Source: Cyathus striatus (taxonomy: Eukaryota; Basidiomycota; Agaricomycetes; Agaricales; Nidulariaceae). From it: a stretch of DNA of 64,000 bases. The stretch spans positions 4,340,001 through 4,404,000 of the forward strand of contig JAOVFP010000011.1 in NCBI GenBank assembly GCA_025738555.1, in the 5' to 3' direction. Position 1 is the first letter of the stretch. Each line of letters opens with the position of its first letter. The position numbers were made by a program, and so were the translations under genes. The notes under the pieces are model-generated. The model was not told the origin of the DNA and ran no database searches. It saw nothing but the letters and a program-made list of their open reading frames with translations. This document shows positions 45,185-57,119 of the stretch, piece by piece.

Positions 45185-46814
45185 TCAAGTAAAAGTCATG
45201 ATAGAAGGAACACAGTCCTTGAAAAGCCGCTGCAGCACCGGCTCATAGAGGGGCCTGTTCGGCAAGGCATCAACAAGAAGAGACATGCGGGAGACCTGCC
45301 AGGAGGGGTAGTTGTGCTGTGACATATTGGATATGAATCTACCCTAAAAAAGAAACAGGAATTAGTGATTATCCCGGGTAGTATTTTGCGTATATGTATG
45401 TAAAGAACTTACAATGGCCTTTTCTCCGCTGGGGGTATCTTTGCTTCGGGAGAAAGTGGGAACGTCCAAAGCATGCGAGAGAAGCTCTCTAGCGAGTAAC
45501 TCAAGGCGGTATATTCGTGGAAGCTTCTCCGCTAACAAGTCGATAAGCTGCGGAGAGAGTGACACCGGGCCAAGGCGCAACATGGACAAACCGTCTTCGG
45601 ACGGATGGCGTGTCACAACGTCTAGAATCTTCGAGACGTCATCGTACGTTCTGTAACCCCCCGTCAATGATAAGGAGGTTAATGTCCTGCAAAAACGCTG
45701 GAGGCAATAGACGGAAGTTTCGATAGGGAATCGACCGGTAGTGATGTCCAAGGAACGCAGCTTGAATAGCCGCACTGTGCATAGTGCCGCCTGAACCCAG
45801 GCATCGAAGGAGTACTGGCCCGCGTCAGCCACAGTGCCGTCATAGTGCGTTGCCCTGAGTTGCAAGCACTTGAGAGTGGAAGAATGTTTGTTCAGTAGAC
45901 ACGCAAGTCCCTCAGGATTTCCAAGATAAAGGCCCCGGCTGGTATACCTATATTAAGCGTCTCGAGCTCGGACAAGTGGTCGACAGCCTCGAAAAAGGGC
46001 GACAGCTGCATAGGCTCCCAGGGCTGTATAACAAGAGTGCGCAAGGACGAAGTATGCCGGTTGACCATTGGAGCGAGGTAATTCTGCATTACTGCACCGT
46101 ACACTTCTGGAGTGTAATGGTGATCAGAATGGATGCGTAGGTGGAGTTCCTCGAGGCTTCGTATTTGGGACATGGACCCCAGAAGGGGCTTTACAGTGTC
46201 CAGGGATATATCCAGCGATAGCTTGCGTAGACTAGCCCGGAAGACGGTAGAAAGGAACGGTAGCGGCGCTGCTCCTAGCGTAGGGAGGTCGTGCCAAGTC
46301 ACGTAGTAGTCTGTAATGTTAGGCAGAGATCCCAGAACGTCGACCATGACTTGGATAATGTCCTCAGACCTCCGGAGGGAGCGTATGAGTGGCAATTCTG
46401 GACTTTTGGTAAACAACTTGGGATCGCGAATGTGGTTGGTAATTTCGACGAGACAGTCGCGCAGGATCCGTTGCAGTGAGTGGTCTGACCTTCCTTTTCC
46501 CTCTCGCTCGAGGGATTCCTTCAAGAAACCGGGATGTAAGTGAAGAACGCGAACGCGCTTGGCGACTGCTGGATCCCTAGAGGAGATGAATGAGCATCGG
46601 TTTGCGAGGGTTGGGAGCGGTGGACTCACTTGAGGCGCACGAGATTCTTGAGCATTCTGTTGTCGAGGTATGCGAAACTCATCTGGCGATAACGCAGGTC
46701 CATGGCGATGTTGAAGAAGATGGTGTTGACGCTGTAGAGAGTGCGGAGGGTCTGTGCGGGGACGAAGTGTGCGACCTGGAGCCAGACATCGTGAGGGAGG
46801 GTTGGAGAGATCAT
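45185..46814 (-). CDS. F-box protein, one-base frame break in exon 2
   Basis: Putative SCF ubiquitin-ligase adaptor. Exons 46814-46630, 46576-45413, 45343-45185. The N-terminus has a minimal F-box (MISPTLPHDVWLQVAHFVP, IAMDLRYRQMSFAYLDNRML). The remainder has LRR-like blocks (SLEELHLRIHSD, LSELETLNIGIPAG, LRSLDITTGRFP, LRLGPVSLSPQLIDLL). Exon 2 cannot be read in one frame: after ETLNIGIPAG the frame goes to a stop at about 45892, whereas GNPEGLACLLNKHSSTLK, which continues the family pattern, is one base off. Adding one G to the GGGG run at about 45930-45935 restores a 502-residue protein. It is therefore an assembly indel or a recent pseudogene. Confidence 0.65.
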
Positions 46815-49054
46815 TTCAATGGGAGAATGGGATGGTGCAGAGGATGAAGTGGGTCGAACACTCGCAACATGCCCATCTACGAAGGGAAGAAATCTGTCAT
46901 AATCCAGTCATGGCCGTCACAGTAATTTGACGGTTGGCCAGCCTTGTTCCCGTTTTAACTATATTAGATTACATAATTTGCTTCTTATCCTCTCAGTCAC
47001 CCGCCTTTCCTCTTCACACTCACTCCTACCACCCACCATCCACTCTCCTCACCGAGGACTTTCACTTAACCGCAAGCTCAATAATACCATCATTACTCCA
47101 TCCTCAACAGCATTAACCGCAGCTGCCTCACAGCATTTAACAACTCTGCACCGTGAAACAAAAAGGAATTCAGAACCGGAAATACGTATCACCTTATCAT
47201 AATAGGTACTAAAATGCAAGTACTAAATTAGCACACGACTAGCACCTACTTCTACTAGCATCAATGCCGGGCGTTCCGATCTCAACTTCAAGTCTCAAGA
47301 CCGTGCGTAAAAGATCGGAATATAACGTCCGTTTGTTCCATCTTAGGATCTTTCGTATGTTATATCCGGTACATTGATGGCTCTTGTCGTGAATATACCT
47401 CAATCCAGCTCCTATAAATCCCACAGGAGGCACTACCCCAACAATACCGCTTACAGTTACATTCCACTTGATCCGAAAAGAGTTCTGTAAATAATGCTTC
47501 AGAGCGTAATTGTCCTTCCCGCGAGCGACAGTGCTGAGAGCACAACGCCACTTATCGCATGTTCAGCTCTATTTTCAAGCTCCAAAAGCTAAGTCTCGAC
47601 CGTTAGATATAAGTACATATACGCAGGGCCGGCCATAATTAACTCGACACCTTGATGGATAAGTAACAAAAAATACAACACATTCTTGAAACGTTGAAAC
47701 ATTCTCAAACCGATAAACTGGTCATGTCGGGCAAACTTGGGATAAACGGGAATAAAATGGAACCTTCATCATGAATTTCAGTCGAACATCAACATGAGTC
47801 ATGTCCTCCATCCATCTATCAGTCCACTTGTCTCTAGTCGTATTAGCAACCCTGACTTTTTGCATGGTCAGCTGCTACGGACGGCCGCCATGCAGTTCGA
47901 CCATGGAAAGGGGGAGTCTAGATTACGCTTTATTAGCAAGGACTCGAGTTCACCAGCACCCGAAGAGACAATTTCTGTCAATTACAAGTTATTTTAAGGC
48001 ATTTCTAGACAACCCGTGAGCAACGCGTCAGAAAGACCAAGGTAAGATTTTAGAATAAATAGGTAGAGTGGATGGTCTGAGAAGGATAAATATGCTCCAT
48101 GGCCAGAACTCGACAGTTTTGAAGGCCTCGACGACAAGAAAATGTATGCTTGATGCCACGTCTTGATCCAAGACATGTTGAAAGAACTCGAGCTCGACAG
48201 GTCGAGAAGTGTGTATAATGGTGAGCTGGCAGTGAATTTTGATCGATAAGAATTGAAGCTTTTGAAAGATAGCGGGCAAGAGTTCGAACGCGAGTCGCGA
48301 CTTGGATGTAGACTGTAGTAAGTATGTTTGAAGTATGTACAGAGTCATTACAAACCTCCGTACTGAGTCCACCAGCCGGAAACTTCCGTTCCAAACAACG
48401 CGTACACAAATCAAACAAATTTGTCTTCGACTTCCGAGTCCCGACGTCCATGTCGACACAACAATAGAAGAATCAATGAAGAACCATGCATCGACCTCTT
48501 CTTCTTCCACATCCATCAATGATTTAACTGCTAATATGACCTTGGCGAGTATAGTTTCGTGTTTTAGTCAAGTTTTTGCTCCACTCTACTACCACAGAAA
48601 TGCCCTTTCAATTGTCAATAACTTCGCCGAAATTTAACGACACATATCTGAGCCGGCAGCGCTAGGTATCGTACCTCCTGATTCGCGTCTAATAAATAAT
48701 CAATCAATCAAGCGAATATTACCTCCCAGAATCCCCGCAGTCGTGCTAAGTAGCTCATGTGTTTAACTGGCAGGTGCTATTTATATCACAGTATCCTTAA
48801 CGTCCACATTTTTCTCGTAAACGAGGTTCATAACAGACATATCACTTGGAAACGGGTCTTCTAGTTGACTGTGGCGTTTCTTCTCTTCTTTTCGGAATTG
48901 AAAAATGTCAAAATGGTTGGTTGAATTTGAAGATATCAAACGCGCTCAGAGGACAGATAAAAAGGCTGCAGAGCGCAGTTTTGTAGTTCTTCAGTTGAAC
49001 AACCACAACTAAATCCACTCAGTACCCAGCCAATTCTCTTCTATAATCTTCACG
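46815..49054. other. Intergenic, 2.2 kb, no gene recognised
   Basis: Several short ORFs exist, the longest 163 codons on the minus strand at 48028-48519, without recognisable motifs or splice support. The end of this stretch is the hydrophobin promoter. Confidence 0.4.
48956..48964 (+). promoter_or_regulatory. TATA-like element of the hydrophobin gene
   Basis: GATAAAAAG lies 91 bp before the ATG, at a distance suited to a TATA box with a short leader. Strong hydrophobin genes commonly have TATA boxes. Confidence 0.35.
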
Positions 49055-49485
49055 ATGCTCGCCAAATTCGCTGTCGTTCTCACTGCTGTCCTTGCGGTCG
49101 CCGCCCAACAGTGCAATACCGGTTCTCTGCACTGCTGTCAATCAGTCCAGAGCGCAAGTTCCGAGTCTGTTGCAAAACTCCTTGCCCTTCTGGGAGTCGG
49201 GGCACAAGGCGTTAATGCCCAAGTTGGTCTTACCTGCACACCCGTCACCGTTATTGGTATCGCTGGAAATAACTGGTCAGTACTTATAATTACTATTGTG
49301 TCACTGATGTGAGCTAATGTATGCCTTTATAGCGATGCTCAACCCGCTTGCTGTACTGGACAAAACTACAGTATGTTCCCTTTTGCCATACGTTTCTGAG
49401 AATTACTCACTAATTTATTCCGCCTTAGACGGCGCCATCGTTCTTGGCTGCAACCCCATTAGCGCCAATCTCTAAATTTCGTATT
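49055..49485 (+). CDS. Class I hydrophobin
   Basis: Small secreted amphipathic protein that coats aerial hyphae and fruiting bodies by self-assembly. Exons 49055-49275, 49333-49370, 49439-49485; 101 residues. Residues 1-17 are a signal peptide (LAKFAVVLTAVLAVAA). Eight Cys follow the hydrophobin order C...CC...C...C...CC...C: QQC, LHCC, LTC, NNC, PACC, LGC. The wide gap between the third and fourth Cys and the Ser/Leu/Val-rich loop fit class I. The small middle exon carries the second Cys pair. The mature protein is about 84 residues, normal for the class. Confidence 0.95.
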
Positions 49486-50000
49486 TTGAGAGATATAGTA
49501 GGACTGGGTGATAGATGATTCGAGTCGCAGGACTACGGTTTTTTCTTCTTAGACCAATGACTATCTATCTGTTTACGCATTCCACGAACCATCTTGGTTA
49601 TAGTTATTAATTTTGTTCTAGTACATACGACTTATACCTACATTTGTGGTTTATATGAACAAGGCTACTATTAATGGTATAATTTTTGGAGAAAGGTGTC
49701 ATGGGGTAGTATGAAGATAATGGATAAAAAGTATTTAACCGTGATTCGACGAGGAAGATGGCTTTGTACCTGATCGTCTGATTGTGTGGCACTTCATATT
49801 CATATTGCTCAAATATAGAAGTTAGACAACAGCATTATGAACGACAGCTGTTAATGATAACTGCAGTCGTTGGTTGCTGTCAATTGCTGTATGATTATAA
49901 ATACAACGAAACTTGCTTAATTACATTGATCACACCGTATCATGAATAGCTATTTTAATTCTAGTGCTGTTTAGTACAATGGGTCCAAAAAAAATCACAT
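49486..50000. other. Convergent intergenic region (hydrophobin / permease 2)
   Basis: AT-rich, no gene supported. The permease may extend to 49961 if a last intron is used. Confidence 0.4.
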
Positions 50001-52476
50001 CTATCGCCATTCAATGGTACATCCAAGGCGACAAATAAAATTACTTACCAGCCATCGCCAAAAAGCCTCAATCTTATTCTTAGGAGGAGGATCATCATAT
50101 CTGTTATAAGTATGCAGTAAGCTCAGTGGTCTACTTAACCATGTAAGACCAGAACATACGTGTTGGCTTCTATTTCATCAATATTACTTTGAAAGTCCAT
50201 TTCTTCTGGTTTAATAGTCCGTTGCTTGTAGTACAATTTAGACCCAATGTACAGTATAGGGAAGAGTACCAGCGGAATATAATTGGTAACAAACGTGTCA
50301 ACGGCCCAATTGCCTTTGAGGAAAACGGACCATCCACTAAACTGTTTCCAGATATTGAATATTAGTGACAGAAGTTGGAGAATTTCAATTAACACGTACA
50401 AAACAGATTACCACGCAGAATATCATTGCATACCAAGCAGCGAATGGCTGTAATTTGGAGGCATACGGAAGATTCGTTCTATCATATCCTTGTGCTTTCA
50501 TTCCGGCGTGGAATCGGATATATGTGAGGCAGATGCCAAACCAAGTCGCGAGTCCTGCAATAGCTGACATGTTGGAAAACCATCCAAAAACTTTTCCAGC
50601 ACCGTTATTGATACCCATGTAACCTAATGTGGCGAAAAGAGCACAGAAAATGACTGAAACATATGGCAAGCCTTTCTTTGAGGTTCTGGAAAATACCCTT
50701 GGAGCATTCCCTGCGATAGCCAATGCATCTAATAAACGGGACAATATCATTAGCTAACATCCGTCCATTAGCACAGAGACCTACATAAGCCACGAGAGCT
50801 GATATATAAATCGCTTGAAGCTGCAGACCACGCAGATGACAGTAAACAGGCATTTATGATCTAGATAAGTGTCATATGTTTCCACCAAGTGTCTAACGAA
50901 CAGGAAACTATACCGAAGGTAGGGAGCGGATTCCAGCATTTTGTATAGCAATAACGAAAGGTGACGATGATGCAGTCCCGTCTGCAAGATTGAGACGTTT
51001 GTCAGTGTATGGGACAAGTAACCCAATGACAGCTGTCCCGCCGATGTAAAAAAGTAAAATGCCTATAATATAAGTTGTTTGCGATTCAGATGAGATTTAA
51101 CAAAGCGGCATGCGAGAGCAATTACGGATGTATACACGTCTAATAGCTTTCGGAAGATTGCGTCTTGGATTCTTAGCTTCTCCAGCAGCGATCTTGCATA
51201 TTGTCAATACATTTCCTCAAATAAACATAGCGTAGTACAAATACTTACGGCAACAGTTTCGGTTCCAGTGTAGGAGAACGCAGCTTGGGTCTATGTATCA
51301 AAGAACGAATCATATTTTTAAATGCTCCTGGTTAAATAAAATGTTTGCTATACCATAACACTCCACCACGCGAGAAAACGACCTTCGGAACCCGGAATAT
51401 CATGAAACTGTGCAAAAGGTCCAGGATGTTTCCAGTATCGAAAGCCGATGCGATCATGGTTTGGTCCACCTAAGATATCACTGAATAAATATTTTTCTGA
51501 AGATATGGATGATAATAAATACCTCCTAGATCCAGTATAATCCCGAGAATGATAAGACCTGTAATGGTTACAACCTTGATAGAACTGTTGAAAAAATCAG
51601 ATGAAGAATTTAACAAACTGATCAGTTGACATACACGAAAATAAACTCTGCTTCGCCGTATGCCCCTGTTGTATTGGGATCATGATAATCTCAATTTGAC
51701 AAAGCTTCAGTGTAAATAAGTTACTAACCAGCCCCGAACATGTTGATGATTATGGTGATAGCCATGGTAATTGTCACCCAAGCAGCTGGGCTTATAGGAT
51801 TTTCTCTGTTCCAGAATCCAATTAATACAGCAGCAGCGCTCAGCTCTGCGGGAAGAAGGATAGTCCAATTGTACCTTTTCTCAAACTAATTAGTAGAATG
51901 CTACGAAATAATAGATTAAGTACTACCAATAGTTCCAACCCATGGCAAATGAGAAGGCAGGATTAACAAAGCGCTCCGCAAGTTTGATGTGCCCCCAGGA
52001 ATAGGAAGATACGCGACCATTTCACCAAGTGATATCTAACGTGACTTTAGCAACTGCAGCGATCCGGTAGATAACGAAGTTGCCATAACGCTATAACATA
52101 TTGATCCAATAATAGTATATCCCAGTAACAAACCTAGATGAAAACGATGCGTGTGAGAGGTATCCCTAATGTACTCAAATGCAATGTCACCTCACCTACT
52201 GGCCCACCATTTCTTAGTGCGCTCGCAGTTCCAAGAAATAGTCCAGTTCCTATCACACCGCCAATGCTGAACAATACCATGAATACTGCGTTACTGATAT
52301 ATGAAGAATAGAACCCACCTAATCATAGCGATATGCCGGTTCTTTAGCTGACGAACAAGTTTGCCATTTTCAGGTAAGTTTGGACTTTGAACGCTCCTGG
52401 CCAATTCAGCGTCAGAAGGAGCTTTTTCAAACTTTCTGATTTGATCTTTTTCACTATTCACTTCACTTGAGCTCAT
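50001..52476 (-). CDS. APC-family amino acid permease (YAT type), copy unrelated in sequence to the first
   Basis: Plasma-membrane amino acid/proton symporter. At least a dozen exons on the minus strand; first exons 52476-52319 and 52266-52196. Order: hydrophilic N-terminus with LKNRHIAMISIGGVIGTGLFLGTA, then SICYSVMISLGEMVAYLPIPGGHIKLAERF, MGWNYWYNWTILLPAELSAAA, SYTGTETVA, AAGEAKNPRRNLPKAIRRV, LYISSRGLYALAIAGNAPRVF and a C-terminus EANTYDDPPPKNKIEAFWRWL. These are hallmarks of the fungal YAT group. To keep SVMISLGEM the intron near 51870 must begin ATG|GCAACT, a GC-AG intron. The end is uncertain: readthrough stops at 50001, splicing of the GTAAGT just before would stop at 49961. Divergent from the DJ-1 gene. 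Confidence 0.85.
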
Positions 52477-52510
52477 GTTGGAGGGAAGAGGCGATTACAG
52501 CTAAGGAGGG

Positions 52511-52637
52511 CTATCTGGCGTGCAAGGCAGGCTTATCTCGTCTGGTTTAAAACGACTGCAGAGATAACTAAGACCATGCCCTTGATCGTCCCACAGTCCT
52601 CTGAGAACTCTCTGTTCAGAGCCGCACTAATAGATAG
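52511..52637. promoter_or_regulatory. Divergent permease 2 / DJ-1 promoter with four HGATAR motifs
   Basis: Motifs at 52511 (CTATCT), 52533 (TTATCT), 52562 (AGATAA) and 52632 (AGATAG), all within 127 bp of the 413-bp divergent region. This fits GATA-factor (nitrogen) control; binding not shown. Confidence 0.45.
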
Positions 52638-52889
52638 TTCTAAGTTTAAATAGTGGGGCGTTTTTCGACGCAATAGGCAATTACATACCCATGCTCGAGG
52701 AATGAATTGTATACTGTTGACAGTAGGGATGCGTGAGTGTGAGTGTCCGATGTCGATGAACTTGGCACATTTTACCTCTTGAGCACGCGAAGCGCCAAGG
52801 CCTAACGGCTCAGTCGGCGCACGCTTCAGTGAAGTACATAAGGCCTGACTCCGAACAGGGGCTTAGCACAACATTACTTCCACTTGACC

Positions 52890-53616
52890 ATGTCGAATCA
52901 TCAAGTCGCTGACGGTACGCATATTCCGATGCATGTATTCATCTAAAATAGATACTAAAGTCTTAAGTTTAGAAATTAAAACTCCTGTCAATTATGGAGT
53001 GGTGCTTTACCCATTCTTTCAGGCATTGGATGTCTTCGGTCCGATAGATGTTTTAAACTCACTGGCCTTTGAATACCATTTGAATCTGTACATCATCGCG
53101 GAAACGCTCGATCCAGTATCTACTCGTCCTCCCGACGACGAAAACCCTAAAGACTCGGATTTCGCGCAATCCGTGGTTCCAACTCATACATTTGAAACCG
53201 TCCCACCACTAGATGTGCTCATTCTTCCGGGGGGTGGTCGAGCGAACGAAAATGTGGTCAAGTTTATCCAGAAAGTTTACCCTACTCTTCAGTACCTTTT
53301 CACGGTCTGTACCGGATCAGGAATCGCCGCGAGAGCAGGTGTCCTCGACGGGAAGAATGCTACGACTAATAAAATGGTGTGGGCCAAAACGACCGCATTG
53401 CGGCCTCAAGTCAATTGGGTTACGCATGCCAGATGGGTGACAGATGGAAATATTTGGACATCTTCCGGTGTTACGGCAGGCATTGATGCCATGCTCGCTT
53501 TTGTCGCAGAAATATATGGGAAAGAGATTTCAGAGAATATTGCGAACCATCTGGAATATAGAAAACACAGCGATCCAAAGGATGATCCTTTTGCGGATCT
53601 ATACGGGTTGAAATAA
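52890..53616 (+). CDS. DJ-1/PfpI superfamily protein (isonitrile-hydratase-like)
   Basis: Class I glutamine-amidotransferase-like fold, 222 residues. Exons 52890-52914 and 52973-53616; the intron joins MSNHQVAD to EIKTPV in frame. Motifs: GVVLYPFFQALDVFGPID (N-terminal strand and acidic loop), DVLILPGGG, and the nucleophile elbow FTVCTGSG with Cys at 121. Later TSSGVTAGIDAML matches the fungal ThiJ/PfpI group related to isocyanide hydratase. Predicted cytosolic. A stress or small-molecule hydrolase role is inferred. It shares its promoter with the second permease. Confidence 0.9.
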
Positions 53617-54608
53617 GTAACAATTTGGAAAACCTAACATTAAGCACTGTGAGTGAAAGTCATTAGCCACAAGATGTGTGTTCCTAACCTCCGCGCACTG
53701 GCAGTTCCGATTTGGACTGGCAGATAAGTAGTATTTTGTGGTAGAACCAAATATATCAAAACAATTTTTTGACATACCTTTAAGTTCTTCGGTCATCTTC
53801 GGTAATAATAATTCCATGCACATGTTTATCATGCTACAAAAAAGATTGGCAGGTAGTGACTGAAATTGGACTGAAACAAAAATTGTTTGACACAAGCAAG
53901 GCTCAAGTCACAAGTGTACTCTGCAATAGTTTGTTTGTTTCTTACATGAGGCCAGGGTAACAATAAAACATACATTGAAGGAAGAAGAAAGCCACTAGTG
54001 CCGGGTTTCAAGTGGAATTCGGGATGAATGAATGTTGCAGAGCTTGCACTGTGCAGAGTCAGTGCTTGGTCAGTGCAGAGGTTTAGGCGTGGGAATATAG
54101 ACGAAACGCTCAGAGACGGGTGACACCAACTGAGCACTGACACCTTTTCCTTGCCGACCACAACCTCTTGACAACCTCTCAACTCTCCAGAAGCTTTCTG
54201 TTCTGCGTCTTTATCTCGCATCTGCAGTGGATTTATGTGCTTTGGAATCTGGCGCGTGGAGAAATCGGAACTTTTTTCTCAGAACTAACTGTACTATGCG
54301 GGTCATTCTGAATGATGGACATGAACCACATCTCTTTCCCATACAACCGGCAGTTGAACACAGCATGTCGACTTTAACTCTGTCAACCGACGGGCATTAC
54401 AAGGACATTGTATTGTCAATCAAATAGCTTATCTTCTCACAGTCTATGTAGGATCATGTCTCGAATTTGATATATATTCAAGCACGAATGTCAATGTCTG
54501 ATTATCTTCGTTCTCTTTTCGACTTTCGTCGCTGGCCTGGTAGCCTGTTCAGTTTCTTGTGGCAGTACTCTTTCAGCCAGGACGAAGTCTTCTTTTTTGT
54601 TTGTCTCG
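53617..54608. other. Intergenic, about 1 kb, nothing recognised
   Basis: Only short ORFs without support; the last part serves as lipase promoter. Confidence 0.4.
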
Positions 54609-55958
54609 ATGGCACCTTTACATCTTTCAGGCTTCATCGCTTTTCTTTTCGTTCTTCTCCCTCTTCTGGGTAACGCCGTTCCCGTTGAACGACAGGCCGC
54701 AATAACTGCTCTCAGCAGCACGCAGATTTCATCATTCAGGCCGTTCAGCCACTTTGCTAGCGTTGCTTACTGTCAACCAGCGCAAACCCTTGCTTGGTCG
54801 TGCGGAGGTGAGCTTTACTCATGCATGAACAGGGTTTTTCGTTCAACATCACCTCAATAGCCAACTGCGACGCCAATCCCAACTTCAAACCCACCGCCTC
54901 CGGGGGAGATGGGACGTCGGTACAATTCTGGTACGTTGGGTTTGACCCCGATCTTCAGGTTAGTATTTTTAGTTTGGCAAATCAGTAACTGTGTTTATGA
55001 CGCTAATCCACATGATAGACTGTGATCGTTGCACATCAAGGAACTGACCCCGAGAAAATGTTCGTACGACCTACTTCAGCGTACGCTATATCGAACCCCT
55101 TTGCTAATGTCGTTACAGTCAAGCGGATTTGACAGATATTGATGTTCCCAAGCGAACGCTTAATCCTACTCTATTCCCAGGCGTTGATAGCAGTATCGAA
55201 GTGCACGATGGATTCGCTGATGAACACGAAAAGTATGTTTATCTCCCGCCTCGAGATGTCACATATCAACTGATCGATTACAGGACAGCATCATCTGTAC
55301 TAGCAGCTGTGCAGAAGACAATTCAGGATCATGGCGTCAACAAGGTCACAGTTGTTGGACACTCGCTAGGTGCCGCGCTTGCGCTTCTCGATAGCGTTTT
55401 CCTCCCTCTTCAGATTCCCAATACAACATTCGCCACCATCGGTTATGGGATGCCCAGGGTTCGTTTTTACTCTCTTTTCAAAGTTCTTCACAGTGCTAAC
55501 TTGAACTACAGGTTGGAAGCCAAGCTTTCGCAGACTACGTCGATGCTCATGTAACACTGACACGAGTTAATAACCAGTACGTTAACTGAGTTAACTTAAT
55601 CAGCCGCTTTATTCACCTCTGCTGCCCCAGGGAGGACCTCGTTCCCATTGTCCCCGGTCGTTTCCTTGGTTATGTTCACGCCTCCGGAGAAAAACACATC
55701 CAGGATGATCTCTCTTGGTTAGACTGCCCAGGTGGGTTCTCTACGTCTTTCAGCCGTAAATTGCCACTGACCGCCTCATCGATGAGTAGGACAAGACAAC
55801 ACCGATTCGCGTTGTTCAACTGGCGACGTTCTAACATTTTCGAAGGAGATATAAACAACCACGATGGTAGGTGCGGTCTTCTTCCACTTACTACCGCACT
55901 AAACGACTTTCTTGCAGGTCCTTATGATGGCGTGATGATGGGAACTGCTGCATGCTAA
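54609..55958 (+). CDS. Secreted class 3 lipase, late frameshift
   Basis: Triacylglycerol/feruloyl-esterase-like lipase. Exons: 54609-54807, 54861-54958, 55019-55059, 55119-55232, 55284-55458, 55512-55576, 55631-55731, 55790-55866, 55918-55958. Residues 1-26 are a signal peptide. Key motifs: IVAHQGTDPEK, HDGFADEHE, GHSLG with Ser about 178, GYGMPRVGSQAFADYV, and QEDLVPIVPG with Asp about 233. In exon 8 the frame CSTGDV continues to a stop at 55852-55854, but the family-like ending NIFEGDINNHDGPYDGV lies one base off. One base more near 55830 gives a 303-residue enzyme. As it stands the protein loses the C-terminal HDGPY segment, which probably holds the catalytic His. Gene decay or assembly indel. 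Confidence 0.8.
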
Positions 55959-57119
55959 ATATATGCATGAGATAGGTCGCTTCTGGGTTTTCGGGGTTCT
56001 CACTGGACATTTTAGAGTTTTTGTTATTTTTTGACCTAATTGATTTTTTTTGGAGGGGTCTTGACTGGCGGCTGCTTATTGTATTTCAGGCGTGTGTGTA
56101 TGCCCCCCCTCTTCCGTGCCGATCCGCCGATGGTGCTATGTTCAAGATCCATCAAGACAGTCTTGGTTTTGATTGTCCATAGTTCTGTTCAAGAGGCCTT
56201 GCTATCCTGTATCCATTGGGCTGGTCCTTACACGTTCTCTTATGTCTGGCAATTGTAGGCTTTGAGCTGCCCCCACGGTAGACGCCCCACCTGTTTGCCA
56301 CATGAAGCGCTTTAGTGTTTGAAGACTTTCGGATCATAGTATATAATACCTCCCTTCAAGAACTAGAACTCCTCATGCATCCAGTCTACGGCGATAACTT
56401 ACATTTCTCCTTCTGGTCCTTGACTCAAATCTCGCAGCCAATTTGCGGCGGTCACATTGTATCATAATCATTCATGATCCTGACGTTCTTCCCCCTGCAA
56501 TGACTCTATGTCCATAAAGTCAATTCTCCGGAAGGGCCATAACATAAACTTGGATGACGCGTCTAGGGAAGGAATGCTAAGCTTGTTCTGTAACTCAAGG
56601 GATGGCAGTGATGCCTTGATCACTGTCATGGACATCTGACATAGCTGGGTCATATGTACGAGCTATTGTAACTATTGTACAAGAAAGGATAAAGAGCGAC
56701 GATGCTAAAAGCGCTTGTGGCTTGTTCGTCTGTCAGTTGTAAGATCCAAGATTGGCAAGTCTCCGTTATCGTTGTTACTTACCTTCCTGTGATCCTCACT
56801 GTCTAGGTGACATGTTTGGAACGCCTCGTGTAATCTACGGCTTGCAATGCTTAGTCTTCGGCCTTCACGGGCGGATACTGGCGAGTGGACCGAATAACCA
56901 GTAGGTAGGTCTCACAGCCACGCTACATATAAGAATGGTGAATATGGTTATCTTTAATTTGTTTTTAAACATCATACAACAGGTTAACAATAATTACATG
57001 AAGATGTATATGACCAACCATTACCGTTCAGAGCAGGCTGTAAGCTAGGTTAAAAAACGAAGGTGAAACATATTGAACCGGGGTATATATGAAACCACTG
57101 AAATTCGATATATCTGCTG
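55959..57119. other. Convergent intergenic region, 1.2 kb
   Basis: No gene recognised between the lipase and the minus-strand membrane protein. Confidence 0.4.

Noticed and set aside
48028..48519. 163-codon minus-strand ORF
   Set aside because: No domain, no splice context and an overlapping 133-codon ORF of equal quality in another frame.
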